Source of the DNA: Bostrychus sinensis
Lineage: Eukaryota > Chordata > Actinopteri > Gobiiformes > Eleotridae
Assembly: GCA_020698575.1 (NCBI GenBank)
Contig: CM036255.1
Coordinates: 34,298,411-34,362,410, forward strand
Length of the DNA: 64,000 nt
Direction of reading: 5' to 3'
A model generated the notes under the pieces. It did not search any database, was not told the DNA's origin, and saw nothing but the letters and a program-made list of their open reading frames with translations. The translations under genes were made by a program, and so were the position numbers. The first letter of the stretch is position 1; each line of letters begins with the position of its first letter. This document shows, in pieces, positions 31,481 through 41,836 of this stretch.

Positions 31481-31769
31481 TTACCTCTGCGATTACGGAT
31501 AAAATATAAACTTCCAACTGCGTATCAGAAACCTCTCGTTTGAGTTTATAAACTTCGCTAAATCTTCTCACGCTCATGACAGAGCAGCCACGCCCTGCAC
31601 CCATGTCTGAAAGGTACTGTGAAATGTGTGCATGCCTCTGCACCAGGTCGCAAATCATGTCCTTGTATCGCTAAGCCATTTCAACCCAAAGCCCAAAACG
31701 ATGGCCACCCACTGCACCACCACCACGGATGCGCACAAACGTCCCACAGTTAAACACACTAACGATTTT

Positions 31770-31781
31770 ACTTCCGGGTCA
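31770..31781 (-). promoter_or_regulatory. ACTTCCGGGTCA motif upstream of integrase copy B
   Basis: About 110 bp 5' of the copy B ATG. Identical to the 12-mer 5' of copy C (36512-36523). The core matches the ETS/GABPA consensus CCGGAAGT on the opposite strand. Confidence 0.5.
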
Positions 31782-31844
31782 TCCAGGTACTATCATTAAT
31801 GAATGACCTTGATCAACAGTTCTTTCCTTGTTCTTTTTTTTTTT

Positions 31845-32440
31845 AATACATTAATTACTCAGCTCAGTGTTTACGGTTTTAAGTTGTTTTAGCTCCTTTT
31901 CCATCTCTTTATTCTTTTCCTTACATTCTTTGATTTCGGCGCAGTTAAATTCAACTGCTTTGGCTATATTTGAGATGGAGAGCGTATTTTGCCTCATTTC
32001 GTTTTTAAGGTCTTCCATCATTTTTTTCAGACTTTCCACCGCTACCAATATCATCTCACCTTTTCCGGCGTTTATTGCTGTGTCTTCTTCTCCTCCTCTT
32101 TGCTTTTTGAGAGGCACGGGAGCTTTACATGGCGATGTTAGAGCATTTTTGGTTCCCTTAGCGTCTGTCTCCATGCGTAGTCGTGAGTTAGCAGTGCCTT
32201 GTTAACTTTGTCGCTAGTTTTAGCCATCTTGCTATTCAATGTTTTAGCTTACCAGTCCTTTGTTTGTATCACAGCAATGTCATTTTCCAGGTTTTGGACA
32301 GTATTTGATTTTCAAAGTTGCTTTTCTGTAGTTATTTGTGAGTCACTGATTCATAATTTAGTCTTTTTCAGGGTCCGCTACACGGAGCTTTTCACAGCGC
32401 GACTGCCCTCTCCGCCATCTTGCCGGTCCCCCCATAACTC
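31845..32440 (-). mobile_element. L1/Tx1-like fragment: 5' UTR plus ORF1 N-terminus with an A-run
   Basis: Minus strand: 'ggcaagatggcggagagggc' at 32424-32405 (a YY1-type site, as at the start of L1 5' UTRs), then the ORF from ATG 32174 to stop 31851 (107 codons): METDAKGTKNALTS..., a basic KKQR patch, then a coiled coil (MMEDLKNEMRQNTLSISNI..., EKNKEMEKELKQLK). Known: this is the N-terminal layout of L1-type ORF1 proteins. It is followed within about 10 bp by an A-run. The RNA-binding half of ORF1 and all of ORF2 are missing. No target duplication was confirmed. Confidence 0.6.
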
Positions 32441-33011
32441 CCAAGAAGTATTGTAGTCCCATGTATGGATGGCATGGACCCATCGCGTGCGCGCGAGCCC
32501 GCATCTTCTTTTTTATAGCCTAACAAAATAATAATTATTTTATTTCTATTCTATTCTGTGCCAATATACAAGAATCCAAGGGACTCTCGCCAGTACTGCT
32601 ATTTTTTAAGAGTACAGAACCCTAAACTTGTATGTTCAGTGCCAGCTATTGTTTTTGCAGGTTTGGGGTTAATATTATGTTCAAAGTTCTCCATTGTTCA
32701 TGCGCAGAAAAAAAACAAACAGTGCAGTATATTTGAACACTTTTACATTGTTCAATATAAACAGCTGTTAAGAAAATGTTTTATTTTTTACTTTTGATAG
32801 CTTTTAAACTGAACACACATACAGTAGTTGTGCCCAAATGCATTCTTCCCCTGGACACACAAACATAGTGGTAAAGAAATGGCTGGAACAGATCAACATG
32901 ATGAAGTGTCCAACATCAGAGTCTTGACCTGAACTATTGGATTTTGAACATATGGATAGAACTGAAGACTTGCGTAAGGACAAGGTCTTCTGAGTGGTCC
33001 AAAATGGAAGC
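32441..33011. other. spacer between the two integrase genes; no gene seen
   Basis: AT-rich; the 79-codon plus-strand frame at 32558-32797 has no recognisable domain. Confidence 0.45.
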
Positions 33012-36000
33012 TTAACTAGATCTCCTGGCTATTTCAATAATTGATCTCACAGCATCTTTAAAGGGAGTGTAATTACGGTGCACCACACTTTCAAATAGGG
33101 ATGATAAATTGAAGTGGGATGAAAACTCTGTTTCACACCATTGTTTCGCTTCTTCTGAGGGGAAGGGATCAGCTCCAAAAATTGATTCCCTTTTCAGTTC
33201 TGATCCCGTTTCTTGGTGATAGAGGTCAGCAGCAAGACCTGCAGTAGGTAGAAAATCTTCTGAAAGTTTAGCAGGACACCCTCCCAAAGCAGCTCATTTG
33301 GGATTCCTTTTCCTAAATATAATAAAAGCAAAAAAGCAACCCAGTTATCTAAACTTGATGATTACTTTACATTAATAAATATCATTCATTTGTGCCATTT
33401 GTTTATAAAATATACTTAACACTGACTGCAACAAATACACTGTATTGCTAATGTTATTAGTAGTCAGTGTGATGCAGTACATGTATGTAGAGAGGTAGAG
33501 GTCTACCTGGGAAAAAGAGGAATGAAGGTTGCAGCAAAACTTTCATTCCAGAATGTGTGTGAATGAAAAAGACCTCAGTGGAGCAGTGAGGCTACAGGAA
33601 GTAGAGGTAAGGAAGGAGCAGGGAAATGGCCAAGAGCAAAGAAGTGTGTAGATAAGAAGTGAAGATTATGTTTTTATTATGTTTATCAAACATTAAATGA
33701 CAGTGGCACATACACCAAGACACTAAGATTCAAACAAACCTGGGATTCTATGAGCGTTCCAGGCCTCTATAAAATTTGTTGTGCCAATCTGAGCCATCTG
33801 GCACGTCAGGTTTGACACACAAAACTTTGATAAGTTGTCCTCTATATCTACTTCCTCACTGTCAACCAGCTGCACCAAAGCTGTCTTTAGGGGGTAGTTA
33901 ACACGAGCATTCACTTCCGACCACATTCGTTCTATCACATGGTTCTATAAAAGAGTATGAGAAGGTTTAAGTTCACTGAATCATAATTAAGGGAATACAC
34001 CAGCCACAATATTTAATTCATAATCAGAGGTGGGTACAGTAACCAAATATGCACTTAAAGTGCAATTTATTCAAAAAGTTACTCAAGTAAATGTGAGGGA
34101 TTAGTGTCTACCTCTGTTCATAATGTTATGCCCATAGGTGTGCATAGCACACACAGTAGAATGTGGCAATATGAGAATCTACCATTTGCATAAAAGGACT
34201 GCAACAACTAATTAGATAAATTTATTTTAATTGATTATTAAAATAATAAGTATCTTAGTTAGTATTAGATTCATCATTATGAAATCATTATGTGTTCTGA
34301 GAAGGGGTTTTAGGTCACAGAAACACTGAAAGAATAGGTACCTTTTGTGTTTTAGATTAAAAAATTTCATTTTTTTGTATTATTACTGATATTTTTTGAA
34401 GGTAACTAAAAAAACTTTTAACCACACCACAGGTCTCCATTAGGCCTCCAGGGTCACCACATATTTAAATGTGCTTTACTACCTAATTATTAATCAATTA
34501 ATTGTAAAAATAATAAACATTAATCCATTATCCAAATAATTGCTGATTGCAGCCTGCATAACTATACATTTATCTTACCTGAGTAGAAGGTGTCTGAACA
34601 TAGGCTTGCCTTTGTTGATTGTGTCTGTGTTCTGCCAGTTTTTGCTGCATGAACAGTGAGAGGAAAAACTCCGCTCCACAATCCACTCTTACTTGGTCCC
34701 AAAGACCATATGTTAGCACTGCAGGTCTAGGATACAAAACAGTAATTCATGGTTATTCTGTTATTTTCACATCATGTAGGCAAGAAGTCTGGGGTTGATT
34801 TACCTGTACACCTCCTCATAAATTCTGAGGTTGTTTTTTATTGGCATTATGGAATGGCCTACAACTTTTTTACTGAAGCCATCAATAGCCATTACATGAG
34901 TGACACCAAACATGACAAGCTTTTCATTCTGATCAATATGTAGCTTGTGCCCCATGTACTGAGCATTGTAGGGTATATATTTAAATTCCGGGCACCCTAA
35001 AACCAGAACAACATTTTTAAAACCAATGAATCTGGTAAATAATAAATATTAATAATTCATAAAATATTGATAAATATGAGCAAATAATTACTATCTAATC
35101 TTTACTACCATATTGTGAACCTTTTGCTGCACATCACAATTGTGTTTGAAATTTTGCAACTTTTGTAATGAATGATTAAAGGAGTTTAAACAGAAAGTGA
35201 TGGTTAAAATATATTCAAGTCACCGTTTCTCTTAATAATATTAATAATAATAATAATACATCAATTTTATATAGCGCTTTTCACGCAACTCAAAGACGCT
35301 TTACAAGAAACAAACATATGACAAACAAAAGAACAGGAGAGATGTTATTAAGGGTTGAAAGCTAGTTTAAAGAGATAGGTTTTTAACTGTTTTTTTAAAA
35401 TTTGAAGAGAGTCTGAGGCACGGATGTGTGGGGGGAGAGAGTTCCAGAGGGTGGGGGCAGCAATGGCAAAAGCTCTGTCCCCCAAGGTACAGTAATAAAT
35501 CACTAGCAATAGTATTTTGTAAATGTGAAGGGTTTTTGTTAATATTTTTTAAAAAAGATCAAAATGTTAAAGCAATAAAGACCATTTTTACCACCTTCTT
35601 TAGCATATATTATATATATATATTTACCAAGGGTGCCAATATTAGTGGAGGGCACTGAATGTGTATAAAGCAAATTGCGTAGTGTGTTTCACTAACCTGC
35701 TGCCGTGCTTGGTGGTAGGGTTGATGCATAGTCCTTAACATTTTCCCCACCCTGCCCTCACAGGCTTTAATGCCTTTGGAATACAAATACCCTGTCATCA
35801 TCTTCCGACCATATGTTGGTCCAGTCTGGAAGGAATAGAATGTTTAGACTGACATTGGTATACAGAATACCTTTTATAGGTGTGTTTTGTGCCATTATCT
35901 TATTACGTCACCTTAATTAACCAGGAGGTGGCAATATTGTGCAAAGGTACATTGTTTACAAAGTTCAACGAGTACGGTTGATTATAAACTTAATGTTGAG

Positions 36001-36399
36001 TCCACTGTAAACAGAACTGTGGCATGATCCATGTTTCTTACTTGCTCCAACTGTTTGACGTGTACACGACCCTTTAGGTTTAGGGAGCTTTAGCTATGTC
36101 ATCCAAATACTGAATTACTGGATATTGCTGAATATAAAATAAGCAGTAACTCTATTTGTGAAATTGGGATATAAACTAAAACATACCTCGGCAATTCCTT
36201 GTGCAACTTCAAGTTCAAGCCGATGGTCAGGGCAGACATCTCGAGCTAAGCCGCGCGCAGAGTACCACCTTTGAACGTTACGTTCCGAGAAACCCCGAAT
36301 TGTCCCAAAATGAGCACATAATGCCTTGGCAATGTCACTACATGACATACCATTTACTCGCCTTTCTGTGATAAAATCGCCAAATTCGTTTAAAGCCAT
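33012..36399 (-). pseudogene. integrase-like (DDE) transposase, copy C, six exons with two 1-bp frameshifts
   Basis: Exons in transcript order: 36399-36187, 35825-35697, 34996-34804, 34726-34579, 33944-33740, 33312-33012, all GT/AG. Exon 1 has an HTH-like stretch (GMSCSDIAKAL..., FSERNVQRWYSARG). Exon 2: TGPTYGRKMMTGYLYSKG. Exon 3: YMGHKLHIDQNEKL and THVMAIDGFSKKVVG (first Asp). Exon 4: YGLWDQVRVDCGAEFFLSLF (second Asp, like the D.G.EF of retroviral integrases). Exon 5: NHVIERMWSEVNARVNYPL (Glu), 38 residues after the second Asp. Exon 6: GKGIPNEL, then after a shift GGCPAKLSEDFLP...SLFESVV. So the DDE triad is intact but the frame breaks by -1 early in exon 3 (copy B has 194 bp there, C has 193) and again near 33290. 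Sequencing error is possible. Intron 2 holds a dispersed repeat. Confidence 0.8.
35215..35500 (+). repeat. dispersed fish repeat with TAA microsatellite, in an intron of integrase copy C
   Basis: A (taa)n run, then 'ttttatatagcgcttttcac', 'caaagacgctttacaag' and 'gagttccagagggtggggg' + 'cagcaatgg'. Known: this 'atatagcgcttttc...' sequence is a widespread dispersed repeat in fish. Its family is not certain to me. Confidence 0.6.
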
Positions 36400-36511
36400 T
36401 TATTATTCACAAGAGCCACAGTAGAAACGAATCAATTGACTGAATGCGCTGCTTTTTCGTGTGTATGTAAAGTGACTCGCTTCTGCCTCATAGTGGGGAG
36501 TTGACATAACA

Positions 36512-36523
36512 ACTTCCGGGTCA
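36512..36523 (-). promoter_or_regulatory. ACTTCCGGGTCA motif upstream of integrase copy C
   Basis: About 115 bp 5' of the copy C ATG, matching the position and sequence of the motif before copy B (31770-31781) and, in weaker form, that near the RING-like gene (26592-26603). Confidence 0.5.
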
Positions 36524-36589
36524 CCAAAATGAGCAAAAAATTAACAAAAAAATGAAAAACAGCTTATTTCCTATTTCCCGGGTTTATAT

Positions 36590-36896
36590 ATATAAATATA
36601 TTTATTATTTATTTTTTTATTTTTTTTATTGAGAAACGGGAACATTTTTAATTCTGGATTTTTAATTACAAATCAAAAATTGAATGGCCACGGCGTCACG
36701 GACCAAAATACACGGTCCACGGACCTGGTCGTTTCCCCTTTTCAGTATTTTGGCGTAAAGACGATTAATGAAATACGGTCTGTTTTCTATTTTTGGTTTA
36801 CCAACTTTTAAAACGGAAAACGAAATATGAGTCGTTTTCTGTTTTCTGTCTTTTTATTTCAAAACAAAAATCGAATGACCGCAACGTACACGGACC
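36590..36896. repeat. right terminal inverted repeat with subterminal copy
   Basis: The end 'cgaatgaccgcaacgtacac' + 'ggacc' is the inverted copy of the left terminus. A second copy, 'tcaaaaattgaatggccacg' + 'gcgtcacggacc', lies at 36673-36704. The immediate flank ttatat completes the 6-bp target duplication. Confidence 0.78.
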
Positions 36897-36902
36897 TTAT
36901 AT

Positions 36903-37854
36903 AAGGGCTTTTTATTTCTGATTACGACGTGACAGAAGTTAAAAAAAAAAAAAAAAAAAAAGGACTAATTTCCAGCATTCCTGAGACCTAGAAACATCAC
37001 CGGGAAATTGGCTTTTATTTGTTTTTTACTGAAAAAACAAGATGGCCGCCTTTATTAAAATTGGAAATCTTCAAAACTAAACAAGACTTTCTTATGACAT
37101 TTGCACTGGAGGTAGACTTTAACATCATAATACCACACAGCAAATCTTGGTTCGATAGATAATTGTCACATGCACAAAAAAGTACAGCGAAATTCTGTTT
37201 GGAGCAAGCCTCCGGGCCACAGCTGTTTGTCAGCGCCGCTGTAAATGTATGAAAACAAAATGTGTGAACTTTAATTTAAAATTGCCATCTTTTTCTGCTG
37301 TAAAAATTAAAAAAAATAAAATCGTTATATGTCTGTAAAACATCCCAACTGTGGAGATGAAATGAAACATTACATAACACAAACTGTTTGCACTAAAAAT
37401 AGAAAACATAGAATATCCAGAAAAAAAACAGTCACAACTGTTCTGGGGCAGCAGTAGCTGAGTAGGTAGAGCCTTCACCCACTAACTGGACACTTCATAC
37501 TGCCTTTGTGTCTGTGGCACTGATGTATGAATATGTTACTGAGGCTGTGTTTTTGTTGGTGATTGCCGAGGCCGTTGCCACAAAAATGACTGCCACATCT
37601 TTATTATTATTATTAGCATTTAATGTATTTTTACAAATACTTCCACAACATCCACATCCAGCTGAGGATGTGAAAAAACAACACACTGCCTGCAGATTTT
37701 ACAGCAAACACCTGGCAAAAAGTTGACCCTAATGCTGTATTGTAACATTTCTGTTTATTGCTGTAAAAATGATTTACAGATCTTTTTTTTAATTGAGATT
37801 GGGTCCACAACATGAAAACTACACTAAACCTCAAAGAAGTGACACTGCAGCAGC
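36903..37854. other. no gene seen
   Basis: AT-rich with an A-run near 36940-36960. Small open frames on both strands at 37495-37726 have no recognisable domain. Confidence 0.5.
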
Positions 37855-37910
<56 letters not shown>

Positions 37911-37911
37911 T
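37855..37911. repeat. GATA microsatellite, about 14 copies
   Basis: Uninterrupted (gata)n. On the minus strand it reads as YLSIYLSI-type codons, which is not a gene. Confidence 0.95.
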
Positions 37912-38430
37912 CTTCTTCTTCCCCTGCTCGCTGTCTCAGTCTGACCTCAGAGCTGAAGGAGTTGTGACAACATTGACACCACTGGGCCATTTTTACACAA
38001 ACGCTTCACAGGAAGAGTTCAGAGGAAGTGAGCTGCTCAGACGAGAAGCGTTAGTTAGAACACATCAGTGTGGAGTGCATTAAATCCTTTCCTTTACATG
38101 CATTTAAGTTTGATTTAAATCATAGAAGACATAAGTGGCAGTGGCGAAACGTGGTAATGAGGGGCCCCAGTGCAAGAGAAAGGGCCCTAATGATTTGAAG
38201 TACATTAAAGAGCAACTCAACTCTAATCCACTTTTGTTTAGCTGATCAGCTACAGACGGGGCTTTAGTGGCACATCTCTCTATTTATCTATTTATATTTG
38301 TATCTTTCTAATTTCACAAATTATTCATTTTAATATTAATATTAATCTTTGCTGAGTGCTGCCCTCCTGAGGTCAAACGTTGGTACTTCTGCTCAATAGT
38401 TCAAGATAGACGAGCGTGATGTAGTAATTT
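37912..38430. other. no gene seen
   Basis: Ordinary non-coding sequence between the GATA run and the 14-mer array. Confidence 0.5.
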
Positions 38431-38431
38431 A

Positions 38432-39590
38432 CCTCAGTACCTCACCTGTGTTACTCACCTGTCACCTGTGTTACCTCACCTGTGTTACCTCACCTGTGTT
38501 ACTCACCTGTGTTACCTAACCTGTGTTACCTCACCTGTCACCTGTGTTACCTCACCTGTGTTACCTCACCTGTGTTACTCACCTGTGTTACTCACCTGTG
38601 TTACCTCACCTGCGTTACCTCACCTGTGTTACCTCACCTGTGTTACTCACCTGTGTTACTCACCTGTGTTACCTCACCTGTGTTACCTCACCTGTGTTAC
38701 TCACCTGTGTTACTCACCTGTTACCTCACCTGCGTTACTCACCTGTTACCTCACCTGTTACCTCACCTGCGTTACCTCACCTGCGTTACCTCACCTGTGT
38801 TACTCACCTGTGTTACTCACCTGTGTTACCTCACCTGTGTTACCTCACCTGTGTTACTCACCTGTGTTACTCACCTGTTACCTCACCTGCGTTACTCACC
38901 TGTTACCTCACCTGTTACCTCACCTGTTACCTCACCTGCGTTACCTCACCTGCGTTACCTCACCTGTGTTACCTCACCTGTGTTACTCACCTGTGTTACC
39001 TCACCTGTGTTACCTCACCTGTTACCTCACCTGTCACCTGTGTTACCTCACCTGTGTTACCTCACCTGTGTTACCTCACCTGTGTTACTCACCTGTGTTA
39101 CCTCACCTGTTACCTAACCTGTGTTACCTCACCTGTCACCTGTGTTACCTCACCTGTGTTACCTCACCTGTGTTACCTCACCTGCGTTACCTCACCTGTG
39201 TTACCTCACCTGTGTTACTCACCTGTGTTACCTCACCTGTGTTACTCACCTGTGTTACTCACCTGTTACCTCACCTGCGTTACTCACCTGTTACCTCACC
39301 TGTTACCTCACCTGCGTTACCTCACCTGTGTTACTCACCTGTGTTACTCACCTGTGTTACCTCACCTGTGTTACTCACCTGTGTTACTCACCTGTTACCT
39401 CACCTGCGTTACTCACCTGTTACCTCACCTGTTACCTCACCTGTTACCTCACCTGCGTTACCTCACCTGCGTTACCTCACCTGTGTTACCTCACCTGTGT
39501 TACCTCACCTGTGTTACTCACCTGTGTTACCTCACCTGTGTTACCTCACCTGTTACCTCACCTGTCACCTGTGTTACCTCACCTGTGTTA
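38432..39590. repeat. 14-bp minisatellite (TGTGTTACCTCACC type), about 1.16 kb
   Basis: Units are 'ctcacctgtgttac' (14 bp) with 13-bp 'actcacctgtgtt'-type and shortened 'ctcacctgttac' variants, and 'gcgttac' forms. The order repeats in blocks: the series around 38560-38900 and 39180-39530 are alike, a higher-order structure. Minus strand: each unit contains CAGGTGAG or CAGGTGAGT. All three forward frames are open by composition (up to 387 codons). Confidence 0.93.
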
Positions 39591-40406
39591 AAAGAAAGAA
39601 AGAGGGATGGAAATGTAAGTCTCTTTGCTAAGAGACAACAATAAAACTCAGAAAATAAGGCGCATTAGAAACTAAATATTCTAAATGAAACCACTGTGTC
39701 ATGTTTTCTGTCAGGTTCTCAGTGAGCTGTGGCTCAGAGCAGAGGCATTCTTCTGTAAAGCTGAGCTAAAGCTAACAGCAGCTAATGAAGCTCCTGGAGA
39801 GGACAGAGCTGGTTCTGTCCACGCTACAGTCTCTGTAAATGTCTCCTAAAGGTAAGACCACAGTTTTCACTCTGCTTCTCTCTGAGGATTTACATTTTGT
39901 AAATGTAGTTTGTTGTGCTATGAGTGACGGTTGTAATGACAGCTCAGTTACACAGACTGTTACTGATCAGATGTAGTTAGGTCGTACATTGCATTACCCA
40001 TCATGAATTTGATTGTGGGCTGGTTAAATCACACATTTTACCCATAATCCTATACTTACACTACAGGAGAAAACATCTTCTAAAATACTCCAGGGCACAG
40101 GAAACAACATGTGTTAAGTTCAAAATGTTCTGGGGGCGACCCAGAAACCCCCTGTTTAATATTTGTATGTAACAAATGTAAAAATGCATTGCAGAATCTT
40201 TCTTTTAACTTGTATTTTTTTTCCAATGAGCATACAATTACCATGAGCAGCCTGTGTGCTAAGGTCAAAAACTGAGATCAACAAAGAAATATTACATTCC
40301 CTAACCTGTAGTTGTAGGCCTGACTGACAGCAGCGCGGTGAAAACCAGTGGGGTCCCTACCAAAGCTGACACCAAACCTACGCCCTTGGGTTAAAAGTTT
40401 ACTTTG
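39591..40406. other. no gene seen
   Basis: Non-coding; the minus-strand frame at 40080-40268 has no features. Confidence 0.5.
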
Positions 40407-41069
40407 TTTTTTTTTTTTTTAACACTTAATTTTTATTGGTGTAATCAACATTTTATACAAAACACTCAACAGATGAACAGATGAACAGTCGGCTGAATTT
40501 CTTGGTTACTATTCCAGATCGAGGAAGAAGTCCCAGCTATGAGATCATGTTATAGAATAAGCAATGTGTACAATTGTTATAGCAGCACAGGTTGATAATA
40601 GTTAGCAGAGCCATGTGTAACAACGGGAGAAAAAAAAAAAAACACACACTAATCTTTAGGATATCTTAACCATTTGTTCCATCTTGCGATGTAAATATCG
40701 ACCTGTAGTCTTAATAAAAAAGTTAATCTTTCCATTTTATAAATTTCTTCAACAATTCTCAACCAATCTTCCATGACTGGTGATCAACTTGAAGCCACTT
40801 ACGAGTAATTGCCTTTTTTGCCGCCACAGTAAGAATCTTAAGTATTTGTCATTACGCGTTAATTCGTCTGGTAAGTCCCCTAAATAAAATAAGACAAACT
40901 CATGTTGTTGTGCTTTGAGACCTAAAATTTGTTGTATCTTAGATATAACATCTTTCCAAAAAATAGAAATTTTTTGACAGGACCAAAAAATGTGGGTGTG
41001 GCCCGCCTCAGTCTCCCCACAGCTCCTCCAACATGAAGAGATTCCACTTATTTGTTGTTTTGGCGTTCT
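40407..41069 (-). mobile_element. 5'-truncated L1/Tx1-like LINE with 13-bp target duplication
   Basis: Minus strand. The plus-strand T-run at 40407-40420 is its poly(A) tail. The end of the polymerase ORF is recognisable: the HIFWSCQKISIFWKDV-type zinc-knuckle/C-terminal stretch near 40990, then SWKDWLRIVEEIYKMERLTF-like sequence near 40770 with frame breaks. Flanked by aaagtttactttg on both sides (40394-40406; 41070-41082), a 13-bp target duplication, so this is a classic 663-bp 5'-truncated insertion. Confidence 0.85.
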
Positions 41070-41082
41070 AAAGTTTACTTTG

Positions 41083-41836
41083 GTTTTATTGTTTTAAATG
41101 TATTCTAACTCAAAGCGCCTACTTGTTAACCTTTTAAGAATCCAGCTACCAAAAGTGTGGGAGCCATCGGTGCTGCAGAGTGTCCCATTGTGAACGGAAC
41201 TGGTGTATGTCCATTTGTTTGAGTGCTAATGCTAATACTAGCACAACAACGTGGCCGCGACTGCTGGTAAACCAGCGGCACTTTCACAGGTATTTATCTG
41301 TATTTGTTTTGGGGAATTTAAACACTTAGATCAATGTGACTGTGCATTAGTGTAACCTGGTGTGTAATACCATCTGCTATGAGCTACGTTACCTCACGCT
41401 GTATTTATTTAATGTATTTTTGATGTACTTCAGAGGTCGTATTCTAAACTTGTATTGAATATTTTGATCTTAAAGGCCTTTTTATTGTAAAATGTAGATA
41501 AAGTTAGCTCTGTAAGCATTTACTGAACAATGGTCCTGTTTTATTATCGCAGGCCAGGTGAGCCCTGTTGGGTTCCACACGATGGTGAGCTGATGGAGAA
41601 AACAGCCAGGAGCCTGAAGAACCATCGAACAACATCCTGCTCGTCTGGTAAGAACCCCCCCCCCCCAACCCTAAAACAAAAACAAAAACAAAAACAAAAA
41701 CAAAAACATGCAATCTGTGGATCCCAAAGTAAAAGTTTTGAAGGCGTCTGACAGAAAGATAAATAACTGCAGTCACAAAAGCATTTCCTCTCCACATCCA
41801 CAGGACTCTGATTATCAGACTTACACTCAGTCTGAA
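41083..41836. other. no gene seen; C-run and (CAAAAA)n near 41650-41705
   Basis: Open frames at 41504-41801 on both strands span a C12 run and a (aaaaac)n microsatellite and are not convincing genes. Confidence 0.5.

Larger units (their letters stand above)
28907..31658 (-). pseudogene. integrase-like (DDE) transposase, copy B, decayed and interrupted
   Basis: Recognisable pieces, transcript order: exon 1 31658-31485 (MICDLVQRHAHISQYL..., RGCSVMSVRRFSE, ends IAE|gtaatc); exon 3 30624-30431 (NPVPYHAAYMGHEL, THIIAVDGYNNKVV with the first catalytic Asp, ATMPVKNNLTIYEEV); a remnant of exon 4 near 30420-30310; exon 5 about 29270-29084 (RYCVSNLTGQLCDIG, WKEHRIPG); exon 6 29016-28907 (GKGIPN..., GCLKKVP). 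Exon 3 is 194 bp with the same phases as in copy C. Damage: exon 2 not found, exon 4 broken by an RTE-like insertion at about 29440-30310, frame breaks and a stop early in exon 5. The second Asp and the Glu are not preserved as a readable set. It converges with the RING-like gene, their stops about 190 bp apart. An ancestral second transposase or a duplicate of copy C are both possible. Confidence 0.75.
26201..36896. mobile_element. 10.7-kb DDE transposon with long TIRs, RING-like gene and two integrase-like genes
   Basis: Seen: the first 25 bases (ggtccgtgtacgttgcggtc + attcg) recur exactly, inverted, at the right end, and the two ends stay clearly similar for about 180 bp. A 6-bp direct repeat ttatat flanks them (26195-26200; 36897-36902). 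Inside are one plus-strand gene (26691-28713, RING-like, intact frame) and two minus-strand paralogous integrase-like genes (31658-28907 and 36399-33012), plus secondary insertions (an RTE-like fragment with a hAT, an L1 5' fragment). Known: retroviral-type DDE domains with TIRs occur in Ginger (4-bp duplications), IS3EU and Polinton/Maverick (6-bp) elements; Polintons also carry polymerase, ATPase and protease genes, none of which is seen. Inference: an IS3EU-like or unnamed superfamily element, no longer autonomous in this copy. Confidence 0.85.

Noticed and set aside
26201..36896. Polinton/Maverick identity for the large element
   Set aside because: The 6-bp duplication and integrase fit, but no polymerase, packaging ATPase, protease or capsid genes are seen and the termini begin GG rather than the AG I associate with Polintons.
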